The translations under genes were made by a program, and so were the position numbers. The notes under the pieces were generated by a model, which saw nothing but the letters and a program-made list of their open reading frames with translations, ran no database searches and was not told where the DNA came from. Positions 18,132 to 26,752 of a stretch of DNA of 64,000 bases are shown piece after piece (the first letter of the stretch is position 1; the number at the start of each line of letters is the position of its first letter). The DNA lies in assembly GCA_948467395.1 (NCBI GenBank), contig CAOKDX010000007.1, forward strand, positions 89,190 to 153,189, read 5' to 3'. The DNA comes from an uncultured Clostridia bacterium. Its GTDB lineage: Bacteria; Bacillota; Clostridia; Lachnospirales; Lachnospiraceae.

Positions 18132-18428
18132 ATGAAAGAATCTTTGCGATCAGAACTGCCAAAGCTTGCCATGGACGATATCCCCACACCTGCTGAGGAT
18201 GCTGTCACCATTACCGGACTGGTAAAGGATCATGGCAGGATTTCCGGCTATCAGCTGTCGGACAACCGTATTATCAGCCGTTCGGAAGGTGTGGCATTGG
18301 CCCGCTCCGGCGGTATCCGCGGAGTAGGAATCGCCCATAATAAGGATACAGAATATCTGAAATCCATACCAGATGATTCCGAGGGAAATAATCTGTCTTC
18401 CCTTCCGACAGTAAACAGGGCGGAATAA
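18132..18428 (+). CDS. DUF3892 domain protein
   Basis: 98 residues. The core around residues 34-90 (SGYQLSDNRIISRSEGVAL, GIRGVGIAHNKDTEYLKS, SEGNNLSSLP) is DUF3892, a small domain of unknown role common in Firmicutes. GGAGG at 18115-18119 supports ATG 18132 rather than the upstream in-frame TTG. Divergent from tetR and ends at a terminator shared with the carboxypeptidase gene. Confidence 0.85.
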   Translation: MKESLRSELPKLAMDDIPTPAEDAVTITGLVKDHGRISGYQLSDNRIISRSEGVALARSGGIRGVGIAHNKDTEYLKSIPDDSEGNNLSSLPTVNRAE

Positions 18429-18436
18429 AACCAATG

Positions 18437-18475
18437 AAAAAGAGAACAGATGGATTATGGCATCTGCTCTCTTTT
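18437..18475. terminator. Bidirectional terminator
   Basis: Stem formed by AAAGAGAxCAGATG and CATCTGxTCTCTTT with A-run before and T-run after, between the convergent DUF3892 and vanY-like genes, so it can serve both strands. Confidence 0.85.
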
Positions 18476-18479
18476 CCAT

Positions 18480-19286
18480 TCAGTTCATTAATTCTTCCCA
18501 AAACTCTTCCAGGGTCAGATCCTGGGAGTGCATATATACCGCCGCCTTTTTCCCCACATAGCGAAAATGCCATGGTTCATAGTTAATCCCCGTCAGGGAT
18601 TTCTTCTTCTCCGGATAGCGCAGGATAAAACCGTAGCGCCAGCTATTTTCCCTGAGCCAGATATTTCCCGGTTCCGCCTCCTGGGACCGGTCCATGGCCA
18701 TATTGCCGGAGCAGAGTATATCAAGGGCAAGCCCGGTCTCATGTTCGCTGTGGCCGGCAGGCATTGTCTCCTTATATGTTTCCTTCAATGCCTGTTCATA
18801 TGACATTCCCTTTTCCATACCCGCCCTGACATCCTGATCCACCAGTTTCTGCTGCTTTTCCCTGCTGCGCCAGGCAGAGGCAATCCAATACCGGTGTCCT
18901 TTCGCTGATGCATCCTCCAGCATATCGACCAGTTCATCATACATTCTGTCCGAGGCCTGCAGGCGGCCGTTGCAGATTGTCCTGAGGGACACATCGTAGC
19001 CCTCGGGCAATGCCTTCTTGTTATTTACCAGTATGAGCAGCCGTTTATTCTTCTCATATATTTTCCGTGCTTCCTGCTCCCCCTGGCCTGCCTTCTCCCT
19101 CTTCTCCTTCGTACTGTCGCCAGACCTGTCATTCCGGCTATCACGTTCTTTACTTCTACTCCCTGTACTTTGGTCCATTTCACCATAAACCTTATTTCCC
19201 GGTGAAAGAACAAAGATCCCTGTCAGGACAACACCCTCTATCGCCAATACTCCCATAATTACCGCTAACATCTTTCTCAGCTTCAC
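18480..19286 (-). CDS. M15-family D-alanyl-D-alanine carboxypeptidase (VanY-like)
   Basis: 268 residues. N-terminal signal anchor (5-27) and a low-complexity linker (30-65) precede a VanY domain with zinc and catalytic motifs SEHETGLALDI and NYEPWHFRYVG. It should trim the terminal D-Ala from peptidoglycan stem peptides outside the membrane. Start is GTG 19286 with GGAGG immediately after a perfect hairpin. It lies downstream of a two-component system on the same strand, an arrangement similar to van clusters, though no vanHAX genes are present. Confidence 0.9.
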   Translation of the reverse strand: MKLRKMLAVIMGVLAIEGVVLTGIFVLSPGNKVYGEMDQSTGSRSKERDSRNDRSGDSTKEKREKAGQGEQEARKIYEKNKRLLILVNNKKALPEGYDVSLRTICNGRLQASDRMYDELVDMLEDASAKGHRYWIASAWRSREKQQKLVDQDVRAGMEKGMSYEQALKETYKETMPAGHSEHETGLALDILCSGNMAMDRSQEAEPGNIWLRENSWRYGFILRYPEKKKSLTGINYEPWHFRYVGKKAAVYMHSQDLTLEEFWEELMN

Positions 19287-19297
19287 AATAATGCCTC

Positions 19298-19330
19298 CTT
19301 ATCTCAGTGATTTTTAAAATCTGAGATAAG
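19298..19330. promoter_or_regulatory. Perfect 10 bp palindrome abutting the vanY-like ribosome site
   Basis: CTTATCTCAG (19298-19307) and CTGAGATAAG (19321-19330), 13-base loop, with no T-run. On the minus strand the GGAGG of the carboxypeptidase gene starts right at the end of the stem. It may be an operator or an RNA hairpin tuning translation; either is inference. Confidence 0.5.
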
Positions 19331-19369
19331 TATATCGGTAAGCTGTAACCAACTCCCCGCAAATCCCCA

Positions 19370-20218
19370 TCAAAACTGTATCATTTTGTCCAGGGGAAGT
19401 CCGAGACGGTAATCCTGAAATTCTATGCTGTTTGTCCCTTTACATAGAAAGTTGATCTGATACCGTTCATCAAATTCCACTACCGCGGCTGTCTGCTCAT
19501 CGTTGATCCATGAGTTGACGGTTCCTTCCTGATAGGATGAAATATCATAATATTCCATTATCAGGGGCCAGCAGTTTTCAATGGTGCCTCCAACTTTGGT
19601 ATATCCATCTTTCGTCTGCGAAGCTGATGATACATCAAATACCGTCTTTGTTTCCTTATAATGGATGACCATATAATAAATCTTATGGTATTCTTCATCC
19701 AAATAAAAGGAGACCGTTCTTTTTGAAGTCTCGTATACCAGTTTCCATAAACTGATCCCTTTCATCCCCCCCGATTCTTTTGTCTCATAGATCGTGTATC
19801 TCTCGCAATGAACCAGACGCTTCTCTTTGGGATTCATTTGCTTATCCAATACTGACAGTTTATATAATTTATCCAGTTCCTTTTTCACGATCCTTGTCAG
19901 TTCTGTCCGATTTGCCGTTTCCTCTAGTTCATTTGTCCGGATTGCCCGCATACCGGTATTCTCCTGCCATGCTCTGGCAATGGCATGTAATTTTTCTACA
20001 AATGAATTGTAAGATGCCTCATAAGTTGTTACATTGACATCGGAAAAAGAGATGTGATTCAGCGTATTCTGGTCATAGAACCGGCTGTAATAACCCGGAA
20101 ATACCATCGCCGCACCAAAGAGACCAATAATAAAAAATATTCCCAGAACAGTATATATGGTCTGTCTGATATGAAAATTCTTTCTCCTGCCTTGATATCT
20201 ATCCTCGTACCTACTCAT
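19370..20218 (-). CDS. Membrane-anchored protein of unknown function in the two-component operon
   Basis: 282 residues: basic N-terminus, one membrane helix (about 20-43) and a mixed extracytoplasmic domain. No named family is recognised. Its start overlaps the kinase stop by eight bases, so it belongs to the same operon and may be an extracellular sensor or partner of the kinase. Architecture suggests export with the C-terminal domain outside. Confidence 0.7.
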   Translation of the reverse strand: MSRYEDRYQGRRKNFHIRQTIYTVLGIFFIIGLFGAAMVFPGYYSRFYDQNTLNHISFSDVNVTTYEASYNSFVEKLHAIARAWQENTGMRAIRTNELEETANRTELTRIVKKELDKLYKLSVLDKQMNPKEKRLVHCERYTIYETKESGGMKGISLWKLVYETSKRTVSFYLDEEYHKIYYMVIHYKETKTVFDVSSASQTKDGYTKVGGTIENCWPLIMEYYDISSYQEGTVNSWINDEQTAAVVEFDERYQINFLCKGTNSIEFQDYRLGLPLDKMIQF

Positions 20219-21662
20219 CCTTTTCTACCACCCCATTCTGGCTGTCCTGATCCGGTATCCTCCCGGAGTCAGGGAAAAATATCCGTATACGCGTTCCCTC
20301 GCCTACCCGGCTCTGGATCTCCCACCGGGCATGATGCATTTTTACGATCTTTTGGCAGAGTGCCATACCGATCCCGGCACCACCTTCTTTTCTCGCCCTT
20401 GACTTGTCAATCATATAAAACGGTTCTGTAATCTTATAGATCTCTTCCTCCGGCATTCCGCACCCATTGTCTGTCAGGCACAGACAGTAACCCTCTTCAC
20501 TCGGTTCTCCCTCCAGCCAGATCGTCCCTCCCGCATCGCATGCCTTTCTGGCATTATCGATCAGATTGGAAAAAAGGGACAGAAGGAGGTCTGGATCTCC
20601 GTACACCACTCCTTCCCGGATATGGAGTTCCAGACGGATATTTTTCTCTTTCCGTATCTTTTCTGTCATCTCCTGTACCTGGCCTGCAAGGATGGAAACA
20701 ATATTCTCCTGATAGTGTATCTCCTGTCCGTCAAGATAAGACATCTCAAGCATTTTCAGAGCCAGCCGCTCCAGCCTCCGCCCCTGTCCTACAATATAAT
20801 TCGCCGAAAGGCTCCGCTCTTCATCCGACATCGTATGGGAACGCAGGATATCGGCATATCCAATGATTGAAGTGAGAGGAGTTTTTAGTTCATGGGAAAA
20901 GGCTGCCGTAAATTCCTCCTGACGTCTCGCTTCCTCCTCCAGCTGTGCGATGCTTTCTTCCAGCTGCGCCGCCATCTGATTAAAGTCCTGCCCCAGCACA
21001 GCCATCTCGTCATTCCCCCTGATCTTCACTCTCTTTTTGTAATCGCCATCTGCAAAGGCCCGGGTAGCCTGGGAAAGTCTCCTGACCGGACGAGTAAAAT
21101 GAAGAGAGAGGATCAGCAGAACAACGGCGAAAATAGCGGCTACAACAATGAGAAGAAGCTGATATCTGTCATACAGCCGTTCCCTGTCCTGATAGACATG
21201 ATCGATGCTCCGGTGTATCTCCAGTACATATTTCCCTGCCATACTATTGATCTCACATAATGATTCCAGATAATAATGTCCATTGTGGCTGGCGATCTGC
21301 CAGGCGCCCGTATGTCCTTCCCTGTCCGTCTCCAGCAGCCGGCTCTGATAATCGCTGTCCTGCCAGACAACAGTATTATCCCTGTCATAAAGAACAATGC
21401 CTCCCTGATCACCATACAAACTCTGCTGGATGGATTGAACAATTTCTGCCGCCGCCAGATCCACTGCCTGATAATCCTTTGGCAGACCCTCCAGTGACGC
21501 CAGCATCGCATACTGGAATATTCTCATTTCCTCTATATTCTGCTCCGTCTCCCTGTTAATGGTAGTTTCAAAAGCAGTAAATACCAGTATATTTCCCAAT
21601 ACCATAAAGGAAAGGATCATCACACACATCATGGTGATAAACTGTTTAAAGAATATTCTCAT
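20211..21662 (-). CDS. Sensor histidine kinase (HAMP, HisKA, HATPase)
   Basis: 483 residues. Two membrane helices (about 8-31 and 168-188) enclose an extracellular sensor region; then HAMP (190-243), HisKA with phospho-acceptor His257 in FSHELKTPLTSIIG, and HATPase_c with N box (SNLIDNARKAC), G1 (DNGCGMP) and G2 (GGAGIGMALC). It overlaps the response regulator by four bases (ATGA). Signal unknown; the VanY neighbour hints at cell-wall stress. Confidence 0.95.
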   Translation of the reverse strand: MRIFFKQFITMMCVMILSFMVLGNILVFTAFETTINRETEQNIEEMRIFQYAMLASLEGLPKDYQAVDLAAAEIVQSIQQSLYGDQGGIVLYDRDNTVVWQDSDYQSRLLETDREGHTGAWQIASHNGHYYLESLCEINSMAGKYVLEIHRSIDHVYQDRERLYDRYQLLLIVVAAIFAVVLLILSLHFTRPVRRLSQATRAFADGDYKKRVKIRGNDEMAVLGQDFNQMAAQLEESIAQLEEEARRQEEFTAAFSHELKTPLTSIIGYADILRSHTMSDEERSLSANYIVGQGRRLERLALKMLEMSYLDGQEIHYQENIVSILAGQVQEMTEKIRKEKNIRLELHIREGVVYGDPDLLLSLFSNLIDNARKACDAGGTIWLEGEPSEEGYCLCLTDNGCGMPEEEIYKITEPFYMIDKSRARKEGGAGIGMALCQKIVKMHHARWEIQSRVGEGTRIRIFFPDSGRIPDQDSQNGVVEKDE

Positions 21663-22327
21663 ACTTCCTCACCCGGAAGGGAAAAGCGGTAACCAACTTT
21701 ATAAACTGCCTCGATCTGCTTATCCAATCCCGCTTTCTTGCGAAGGCGCTGCACATGAAGGTCTACGGTCCGGCTGTCTCCCATATAGGAGCTCTCCCAT
21801 ACATGCTCATAAATTACTTCCCGATAAAGAGCCACTCCCGGATTGCGCACAAATAACAGCAGAAGATCAAACTCCTTGTACGTAAGACGAAGCGGAATCC
21901 CTTTTTTAGTCACCGTCCTGGAAGCTATGTCAATATGCAGATCCAACACATCCACACTGGTCTCTGTCTTTTCATACCGCCGGAGCACGCTTTCCACCCT
22001 GGCAAGAAGCTCCAGCACATCGAAGGGCTTTGTAATATAATCATCCGCTCCCGCTCTCAGGCCCTTCACCTTATCCTGTGTCCGCCCTTTCGCTGTCAGG
22101 AAGATCACGGGAAGATCCATGCTTTTGGCATAATCTAACAATTCATAACCATCCACCTTTGGCAGCATGATATCAAGCAGGCAAAGATCGTAATGCTCTG
22201 CCTGCATCCGGTTGGCCCCATCCTCCCCGTCATATGATACATCACAGTGATAACCTGCATTTTTCAGGCTCATTCGAATAAGGTTTGCAATAGGCTCTTC
22301 ATCCTCCACTACTAAGATCCGGTTCAT
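21659..22327 (-). CDS. OmpR-family response regulator
   Basis: 222 residues. Receiver domain (1-115) with phospho-acceptor Asp52 in LLDIMLPK, switch Thr in FLTAKG and Lys in YITKPF, followed by a winged-helix DNA-binding domain (125-222, LTYKEFDLLLLFVRN, SRTVDLHVQRLRKK). First gene of the RR - kinase - membrane protein operon. Confidence 0.96.
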   Translation of the reverse strand: MNRILVVEDEEPIANLIRMSLKNAGYHCDVSYDGEDGANRMQAEHYDLCLLDIMLPKVDGYELLDYAKSMDLPVIFLTAKGRTQDKVKGLRAGADDYITKPFDVLELLARVESVLRRYEKTETSVDVLDLHIDIASRTVTKKGIPLRLTYKEFDLLLLFVRNPGVALYREVIYEHVWESSYMGDSRTVDLHVQRLRKKAGLDKQIEAVYKVGYRFSLPGEEV

Positions 22328-22450
22328 AAGCTGCTGCTCCTTCCCATACCCTTTTATCAGAAAGCCAGCTCAACGGCGTCATTGAGCTATGTACCTGATT
22401 ATCATAATTCACTATTGTATCATATTTGCATACTATTTTATGCATATTTC

Positions 22451-22485
22451 AAAAAATTCAGAGCTGTCCTCTCTGAACAGCCCTG
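22451..22485 (-). terminator. Terminator after the gene remnant
   Basis: Minus-strand stem CAGGGCTGT / ACAGCTCTG (one G-U pair) followed by AATTTTTTG. It lies just past the stop of the broken gene fragment. The remaining gap (22328-22450) also has an AGCTCAA/TTGAGCT inverted repeat near 22365-22388, and no gene. Confidence 0.65.
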
Positions 22486-22506
22486 ATTCCCATTCACCCG
22501 AAAATC

Positions 22507-22671
22507 TCATTCCAGCACGAGCAGATCCCATGCGAACACCTCATTTGTCTCAGGATCAATGGTAACTCTACCCGTACAGTTGTTCTCTGCCGTGAATTCA
22601 ATTCCGATTGACACTATTTTCCAACTAGAGCGAAAAGAGTACAAACCACCAGAATAGACTTGTACTATTGG
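22507..22671 (-). pseudogene. 3' remnant of an unidentified gene
   Basis: An open minus-strand frame of about 55 codons with no start, ending at TGA 22507-22509 and reading ...SSWKIVSIGIEFTAEN...TNEVFAWDLLVLE. It overlaps the abnormal tail of the truncated response regulator in another frame and is followed by a terminator, so it looks like the C-terminus of a gene whose 5' part was deleted. Family unknown. Confidence 0.5.
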
Positions 22672-23140
22672 ACTGATCCAGAAGAGAAAATTCCCTTGGT
22701 GTGAGGTCGATTTCCTGCTCCCCCCGAAATACCTGCCGCTGATCCAGATTCACCGTGACTCCCCCCAGGATAAAGCGGGTCTCTTCCTGGCGGAAACGCC
22801 GCAGCACAACATTGACTCTGGCAATGAGCTCCATCATCTCAAAGGGCTTGACTATATAGTCCTCCGCCCCCAATGTCAGACCATGAACCTTATCCTGCAG
22901 CTCCCCCCTTGCTGTAACAAAGATCACCGGAATGCCGCTGCATTTCCCCATCAGTTCAAAACCGGACAGTCCTGGCAGCATGACATCCAGAAGGATCAGG
23001 GCAAATCTGCCGCTGTTCAGTCTGTCCTCCATCTCCTTTCCATCCCGGCACATCTCACAGTAATAACCCGCAAGCTGTAAGTTGAGGCGAATCAGCTCGC
23101 GAATGTTTTTGTCATCCTCTACAACCAGAATCCGTTCCAT
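22625..23140 (-). pseudogene. Truncated OmpR-family response regulator
   Basis: Residues 1-115 are a normal receiver (Asp52 in LLDVMLPG, VTARG, YIVKPF). The winged-helix domain starts (VFRGEQEIDLTPREFSLLD) but stops after about 30 residues and is replaced by an unrelated tail (QSNSTSLFWWFVLFSL). The DNA-recognition helix and wing are missing, and no kinase follows. Start ATG 23140. This is a deletion remnant; the receiver could still fold and act as a phosphate sink, which is speculative. Confidence 0.85.
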
Positions 23141-23256
23141 AGCACTTTCACTCCTATTTCCAACCGGTGCTGTCGAAACAGCCGCCGGACGATATAACGC
23201 CATGATACCACAGTGAGGTTACAAAACGGTAATCAACGGATAAATTAGAACTGGCT

Positions 23257-24165
23257 TCAGCCTGTCCTCTTTGCCCGGTTTCCGGCCAGTCTGTTTATCA
23301 TGATATAGATTCCAAGCAGCAGCACAACAGATCCGCCCACAATAAGGTACATGGCTGAGATGCCCACCTTATCTCCGTAAAAATATAGATTGCAGTCCAC
23401 CCCATCCCGGATTCCCTCTATGACCTCCGGCGGAAAACCAATCTCCGACATTTCCTCAAATACGCCCCGCATCGAATGATTGCGGATCAGGGAAGTGCCA
23501 TAGGTTCCCGGCAGAAACGAAAGGACCTTCTGCAGTCCCTCTCCAAAGTTCGAGATGGGCATATAGGCGCCGCAGATAAACCCGTACCCCGCACTGATAA
23601 TCGTTCCCACAGCCGAAATCTGCCCCTGCGATGAGAGGAAGAAGTTGATGATGCTGGACAGCGCGGTGCCAAACATCACCAGTAAAAATACGTCAGCAAG
23701 AATAAAAAGAATATCCGACGCACTCAGATACCATCCTACATTCAAAAGATAAATCACGCCAGCGGCAGTAGCTGCAAGACAGATGATCATAGTAGAAAAA
23801 AAGGTCGCAATATAGTAGCTCAGTGCCAGTACCGACGGTCTCACCGGGGCAATCGTGAGGTCACTCCTCGCTCCTGATACCTTATCCTGAACCATCAGCA
23901 TATTCGAACAGAATGCCACCGTCACGCAGCAGACTGCCAGAAGGGAAGAAAACAGTTCTCCTCCCACCAGTCCATTCATTACCTCATCAGCCACTGTAAC
24001 ACCCTCTTCCAGCGAACTCTGAAAACTGTCACGATACACATTGCCCAGAAATGTAATATACAGCACCAGAAGGATCAGCGGTGTGACCATGGAAGTAAAA
24101 AACATCCCTTTGTCTTTAAAAAACAGTTTTGCATTCCGCTTGATCAATGCAAATAATGTATTCAT
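23257..24165 (-). CDS. ABC-2 type transporter permease
   Basis: 302 residues, six membrane segments, ABC-2 pattern with a cytoplasmic N-terminus (LIKRNAKLFFKDKGMFF) and DLTIAPVRPSVLALSYYIA in the middle. It pairs with the ATPase upstream, overlapping by ATGA. The family exports drugs, lipids or polysaccharides; substrate not evident. Confidence 0.92.
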   Translation of the reverse strand: MNTLFALIKRNAKLFFKDKGMFFTSMVTPLILLVLYITFLGNVYRDSFQSSLEEGVTVADEVMNGLVGGELFSSLLAVCCVTVAFCSNMLMVQDKVSGARSDLTIAPVRPSVLALSYYIATFFSTMIICLAATAAGVIYLLNVGWYLSASDILFILADVFLLVMFGTALSSIINFFLSSQGQISAVGTIISAGYGFICGAYMPISNFGEGLQKVLSFLPGTYGTSLIRNHSMRGVFEEMSEIGFPPEVIEGIRDGVDCNLYFYGDKVGISAMYLIVGGSVVLLLGIYIMINRLAGNRAKRTG

Positions 24166-25076
24166 TCTTTCTCACCTCCTGTCAATTGTTTTCCTGTCAC
24201 AGCAAGAAAAACATCATCCATCTTTCCCTTCGTGATCTCATAGTCCTGAAAGAGCTCCGGATGATCCAATATGAGTTTTGTGGCTGCCGATGTATCCGGC
24301 ACTGCCACGCGGTATGCATCGCGTATTTTCTCATAAGCCAGATCCAGACTGGCAATGCTGCTCTCCTCCACCCCATAAAATGTAATAAAATCACCGGTAT
24401 AGGTATTTTTTAGCTGCAGCGGCGTCCCCTCGGCAGATATTTTTCCGTGATCCAGTATAATGACATAATCGGCATCTGCCGCTTCTTCCATATAATGTGT
24501 TGTAAGAAATACGGTCATATGGGAATCCTTCCGGAGCTGTGACACCACATCCCATAGTTTCTTTCTGGTCTGCGGATCAAGCCCGGTGGTAGGCTCGTCC
24601 AGAATGAGTATCTTCGGTCGATGCAGCAGGGCGCGGGCAATGTCAATCCTGCGCCGCTGTCCCCCGGAAAGTTTCCCCACCGGGCGTTTCATAAGGTCGC
24701 CAAATTCCAGAAGTCCCTCCAATTCATCCAGCCGTTCCTTAAACGCCCTCCCGGTCATGCCATACAGAGCTGCTCTGCTCTCCAGATTATCCTGTACAGT
24801 AAGCGCCTTATCCAGTACCGAGTTCTGAAATACTACACCTAGGTTCCGTTTGATTGTATCCACATTGTGATCCAGATCCACTCCGTCAATTCGGATCGAA
24901 CCACTGTCCTTCGCAAGCTGTCCGCACATAATCGATATTGTCGTACTCTTTCCTGCCCCGTTTAATCCAAGAAAGGCAAAAAGCTCCCCCTTCTTTACCC
25001 GAAAACTCAGATCCTGCACCGCCTTTACTTCGCCAAAGGTCTTTGACAGGTTCTGTATCTCAATCACATTTCCCAT
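24162..25076 (-). CDS. ABC transporter ATPase, drug-exporter (DrrA/CcmA) type
   Basis: 304 residues. Walker A GLNGAGKST, signature LSGGQRRRIDIARALL, Walker B ILILDEPTTGLD, H-loop TTHYMEEA, and the DrrA-type C-terminal extension after residue 220. ATG 25076 is preceded by GGAGG at five bases; an ATG at 25088 overlaps that site and is less likely. Forms a two-gene exporter with the permease. Confidence 0.94.
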   Translation of the reverse strand: MGNVIEIQNLSKTFGEVKAVQDLSFRVKKGELFAFLGLNGAGKSTTISIMCGQLAKDSGSIRIDGVDLDHNVDTIKRNLGVVFQNSVLDKALTVQDNLESRAALYGMTGRAFKERLDELEGLLEFGDLMKRPVGKLSGGQRRRIDIARALLHRPKILILDEPTTGLDPQTRKKLWDVVSQLRKDSHMTVFLTTHYMEEAADADYVIILDHGKISAEGTPLQLKNTYTGDFITFYGVEESSIASLDLAYEKIRDAYRVAVPDTSAATKLILDHPELFQDYEITKGKMDDVFLAVTGKQLTGGEKE

Positions 25077-25156
25077 CTCTTCCTCCATTCCAAAATATTA
25101 TTTTTTTTAGTTTAACAGAAAACACTTATGTAAGTCAAATGTCTATAATAATTCAA

Positions 25157-25195
25157 ACGGTGTCCGTCTTGGAAAATTTCCAAAACGGACACCGT
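25157..25195 (-). terminator. Strong hairpin after the zinc-ribbon operon
   Basis: CGGTGTCCG and CGGACACCG with an extended inner stem (TTGGAAA / TTTCCAA), followed by TTTG on the minus strand. It lies 15 bases past the stop at 25210. Confidence 0.75.
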
Positions 25196-25209
25196 AAGTA
25201 ATTTCTCTG

Positions 25210-25854
25210 CTATAAATCAAATGTTTGATTTTCTGATTTGAAATCAATCGAAATCAATCCCTCCATAAAAGCAGTTACTTTTACAGTAAGATTCTCCTTT
25301 GTCCAGGATGATGTCGCAGCTCTTTTTGGATCTTTGTCCTTTGAACCATACATCCTGGTAAGTATTGATTCATACTGCTTTATCAAATCACTATTCTGTA
25401 CCTCTGCTTCTTTGTCTATTGTAATCACTATTATTACTCTTGAGAATTTATCCTCGGTAAATTTATAGGATATACTACTAGTAACGCCTTTGACACCTAA
25501 ATAATCAGTTTCCATTACAGTAATGTTCCGTTTATCCTTTTTATCCTCAATTGCATCGTCAGGATACCGGCCTTTCAGTTCCTCCAATACCGATTCATAA
25601 CTACTGCCCCAGTCCATCTCCACATAAAACGGATTCTTTAACGCCCTGATTTTAAAAAATATAGTTACTCCAATTGAAATTAACAAAAAAAATAAAAAAA
25701 TAGCAATACCGCTTATAATAAGCTTTTTATGCTTTTTCTTTTTCACGGCCTGTATTTCTCTCAGAATCTCAGTCATAGGATTGCCGCATTTCATACACAT
25801 CTCGGACTTTTCTGAAACACTTGCTCCACATTCGTTACATTTTATCAGTGCCAT
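25210..25854 (-). CDS. Zinc-ribbon membrane protein
   Basis: 214 residues. Zinc ribbon at residues 6-25 (CNECGASVSEKSEMCMKCG), basic linker, one membrane helix (45-67), then a soluble extracytoplasmic domain (70-214) of unknown fold. Begins MALIKCNECG, closely similar to the start of its neighbour 2 bases upstream, so the pair arose by duplication of this N-terminal module. Function unknown. Confidence 0.75.
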   Translation of the reverse strand: MALIKCNECGASVSEKSEMCMKCGNPMTEILREIQAVKKKKHKKLIISGIAIFLFFLLISIGVTIFFKIRALKNPFYVEMDWGSSYESVLEELKGRYPDDAIEDKKDKRNITVMETDYLGVKGVTSSISYKFTEDKFSRVIIVITIDKEAEVQNSDLIKQYESILTRMYGSKDKDPKRAATSSWTKENLTVKVTAFMEGLISIDFKSENQTFDL

Positions 25855-25856
25855 AA

Positions 25857-26663
25857 TCAGTCCTCCGTATAAAGCGCCATCTCTTTATAGCAATTCATAG
25901 TCTTAGTATCTGCATCATTAAATGTGCTTGTATATGTTGTCAGGCTTCCCGTTGGATCAATAGCGCAGCCAACCAACTCCGTATAGGAATCATAGAACTT
26001 TTTTAAAGCAGTATATGCATCTTCATACTCTGCTGGTGGATTCTTCAAGTCTTTCATCAATAACTGAACCGTTTCCTGATTTCTCTTAATCTCATTAATG
26101 TCAGATTTGAAAGATTGATCCGAAAAAAGATTGGAAAGTGCTGTATCAAAATCAATAAAAAAATCATATTTTCCTTTTGTAAACTCATCTGTCTCATCAT
26201 CAGATTTTTCATATATTGCATTTTTCCATACTTTATGTATCAAATTACCACAGCTTTCTGCTTTTGCTGCACCAGATAACATAGTTATAACTGCTGTCTG
26301 TAAATTTTCTTTATAAACTGCTGCTGTTTTCTTATCATGCCATTGTTTCACAAAAAATCCGCCCGCACAGCCGAGAAGAATAACTGCTATAGCCACTATA
26401 ATTAGATTGCGCTTCATTTTGCTCATTTTCTGCTTTGCATTTATTATCTCAACCTTTTGTGGTTCTGCAGTCGTTTCCTCCGCCAAATGAACAGGACAGC
26501 CACAGTGTGGGCATATCGTATCTATATCATTGAGTATTTCTCCACATTCGAGACACTTTTTCTCTAACTCTGGTTCTTCTTTCAAAATTGTTCCACAATG
26601 AATACACTTCACTGCTTTCTCAGAAATCTGTTCTCCACATTCCGGGCAATATATTAATGCCAT
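25857..26663 (-). CDS. Double zinc-ribbon membrane protein
   Basis: 268 residues. Two zinc ribbons (CPECGEQISEKAVKCIHCG at 6-24 and CLECGEILNDIDTICPHCG at 37-55), a membrane helix (about 88-108) and a helical extracytoplasmic domain. Same layout as the following gene; two bases separate them. No known family beyond zinc-ribbon proteins. Confidence 0.75.
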   Translation of the reverse strand: MALIYCPECGEQISEKAVKCIHCGTILKEEPELEKKCLECGEILNDIDTICPHCGCPVHLAEETTAEPQKVEIINAKQKMSKMKRNLIIVAIAVILLGCAGGFFVKQWHDKKTAAVYKENLQTAVITMLSGAAKAESCGNLIHKVWKNAIYEKSDDETDEFTKGKYDFFIDFDTALSNLFSDQSFKSDINEIKRNQETVQLLMKDLKNPPAEYEDAYTALKKFYDSYTELVGCAIDPTGSLTTYTSTFNDADTKTMNCYKEMALYTED

Positions 26664-26685
26664 AAAACTTCCTCCTCTGTCGTAT

Positions 26686-26718
26686 TTTTACCCCACAGAA
26701 TTCACCTGCGGGGTAAAA
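26686..26718. terminator. Symmetric terminator between gpmI and the zinc-ribbon operon
   Basis: TTTTTACCCC and GGGGTAAAA flank a short loop. It can terminate gpmI on the minus strand; the stretch to 26752 holds nothing else. Confidence 0.55.
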
Positions 26719-26752
26719 TCAAAAATTTACTCATATTATTCTATTTCTTTCA

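Noticed and set aside
18437-18475. Hairpin considered as a regulatory RNA
   Set aside because: Its A-run/T-run flanks and place between two convergent genes fit a bidirectional terminator better.
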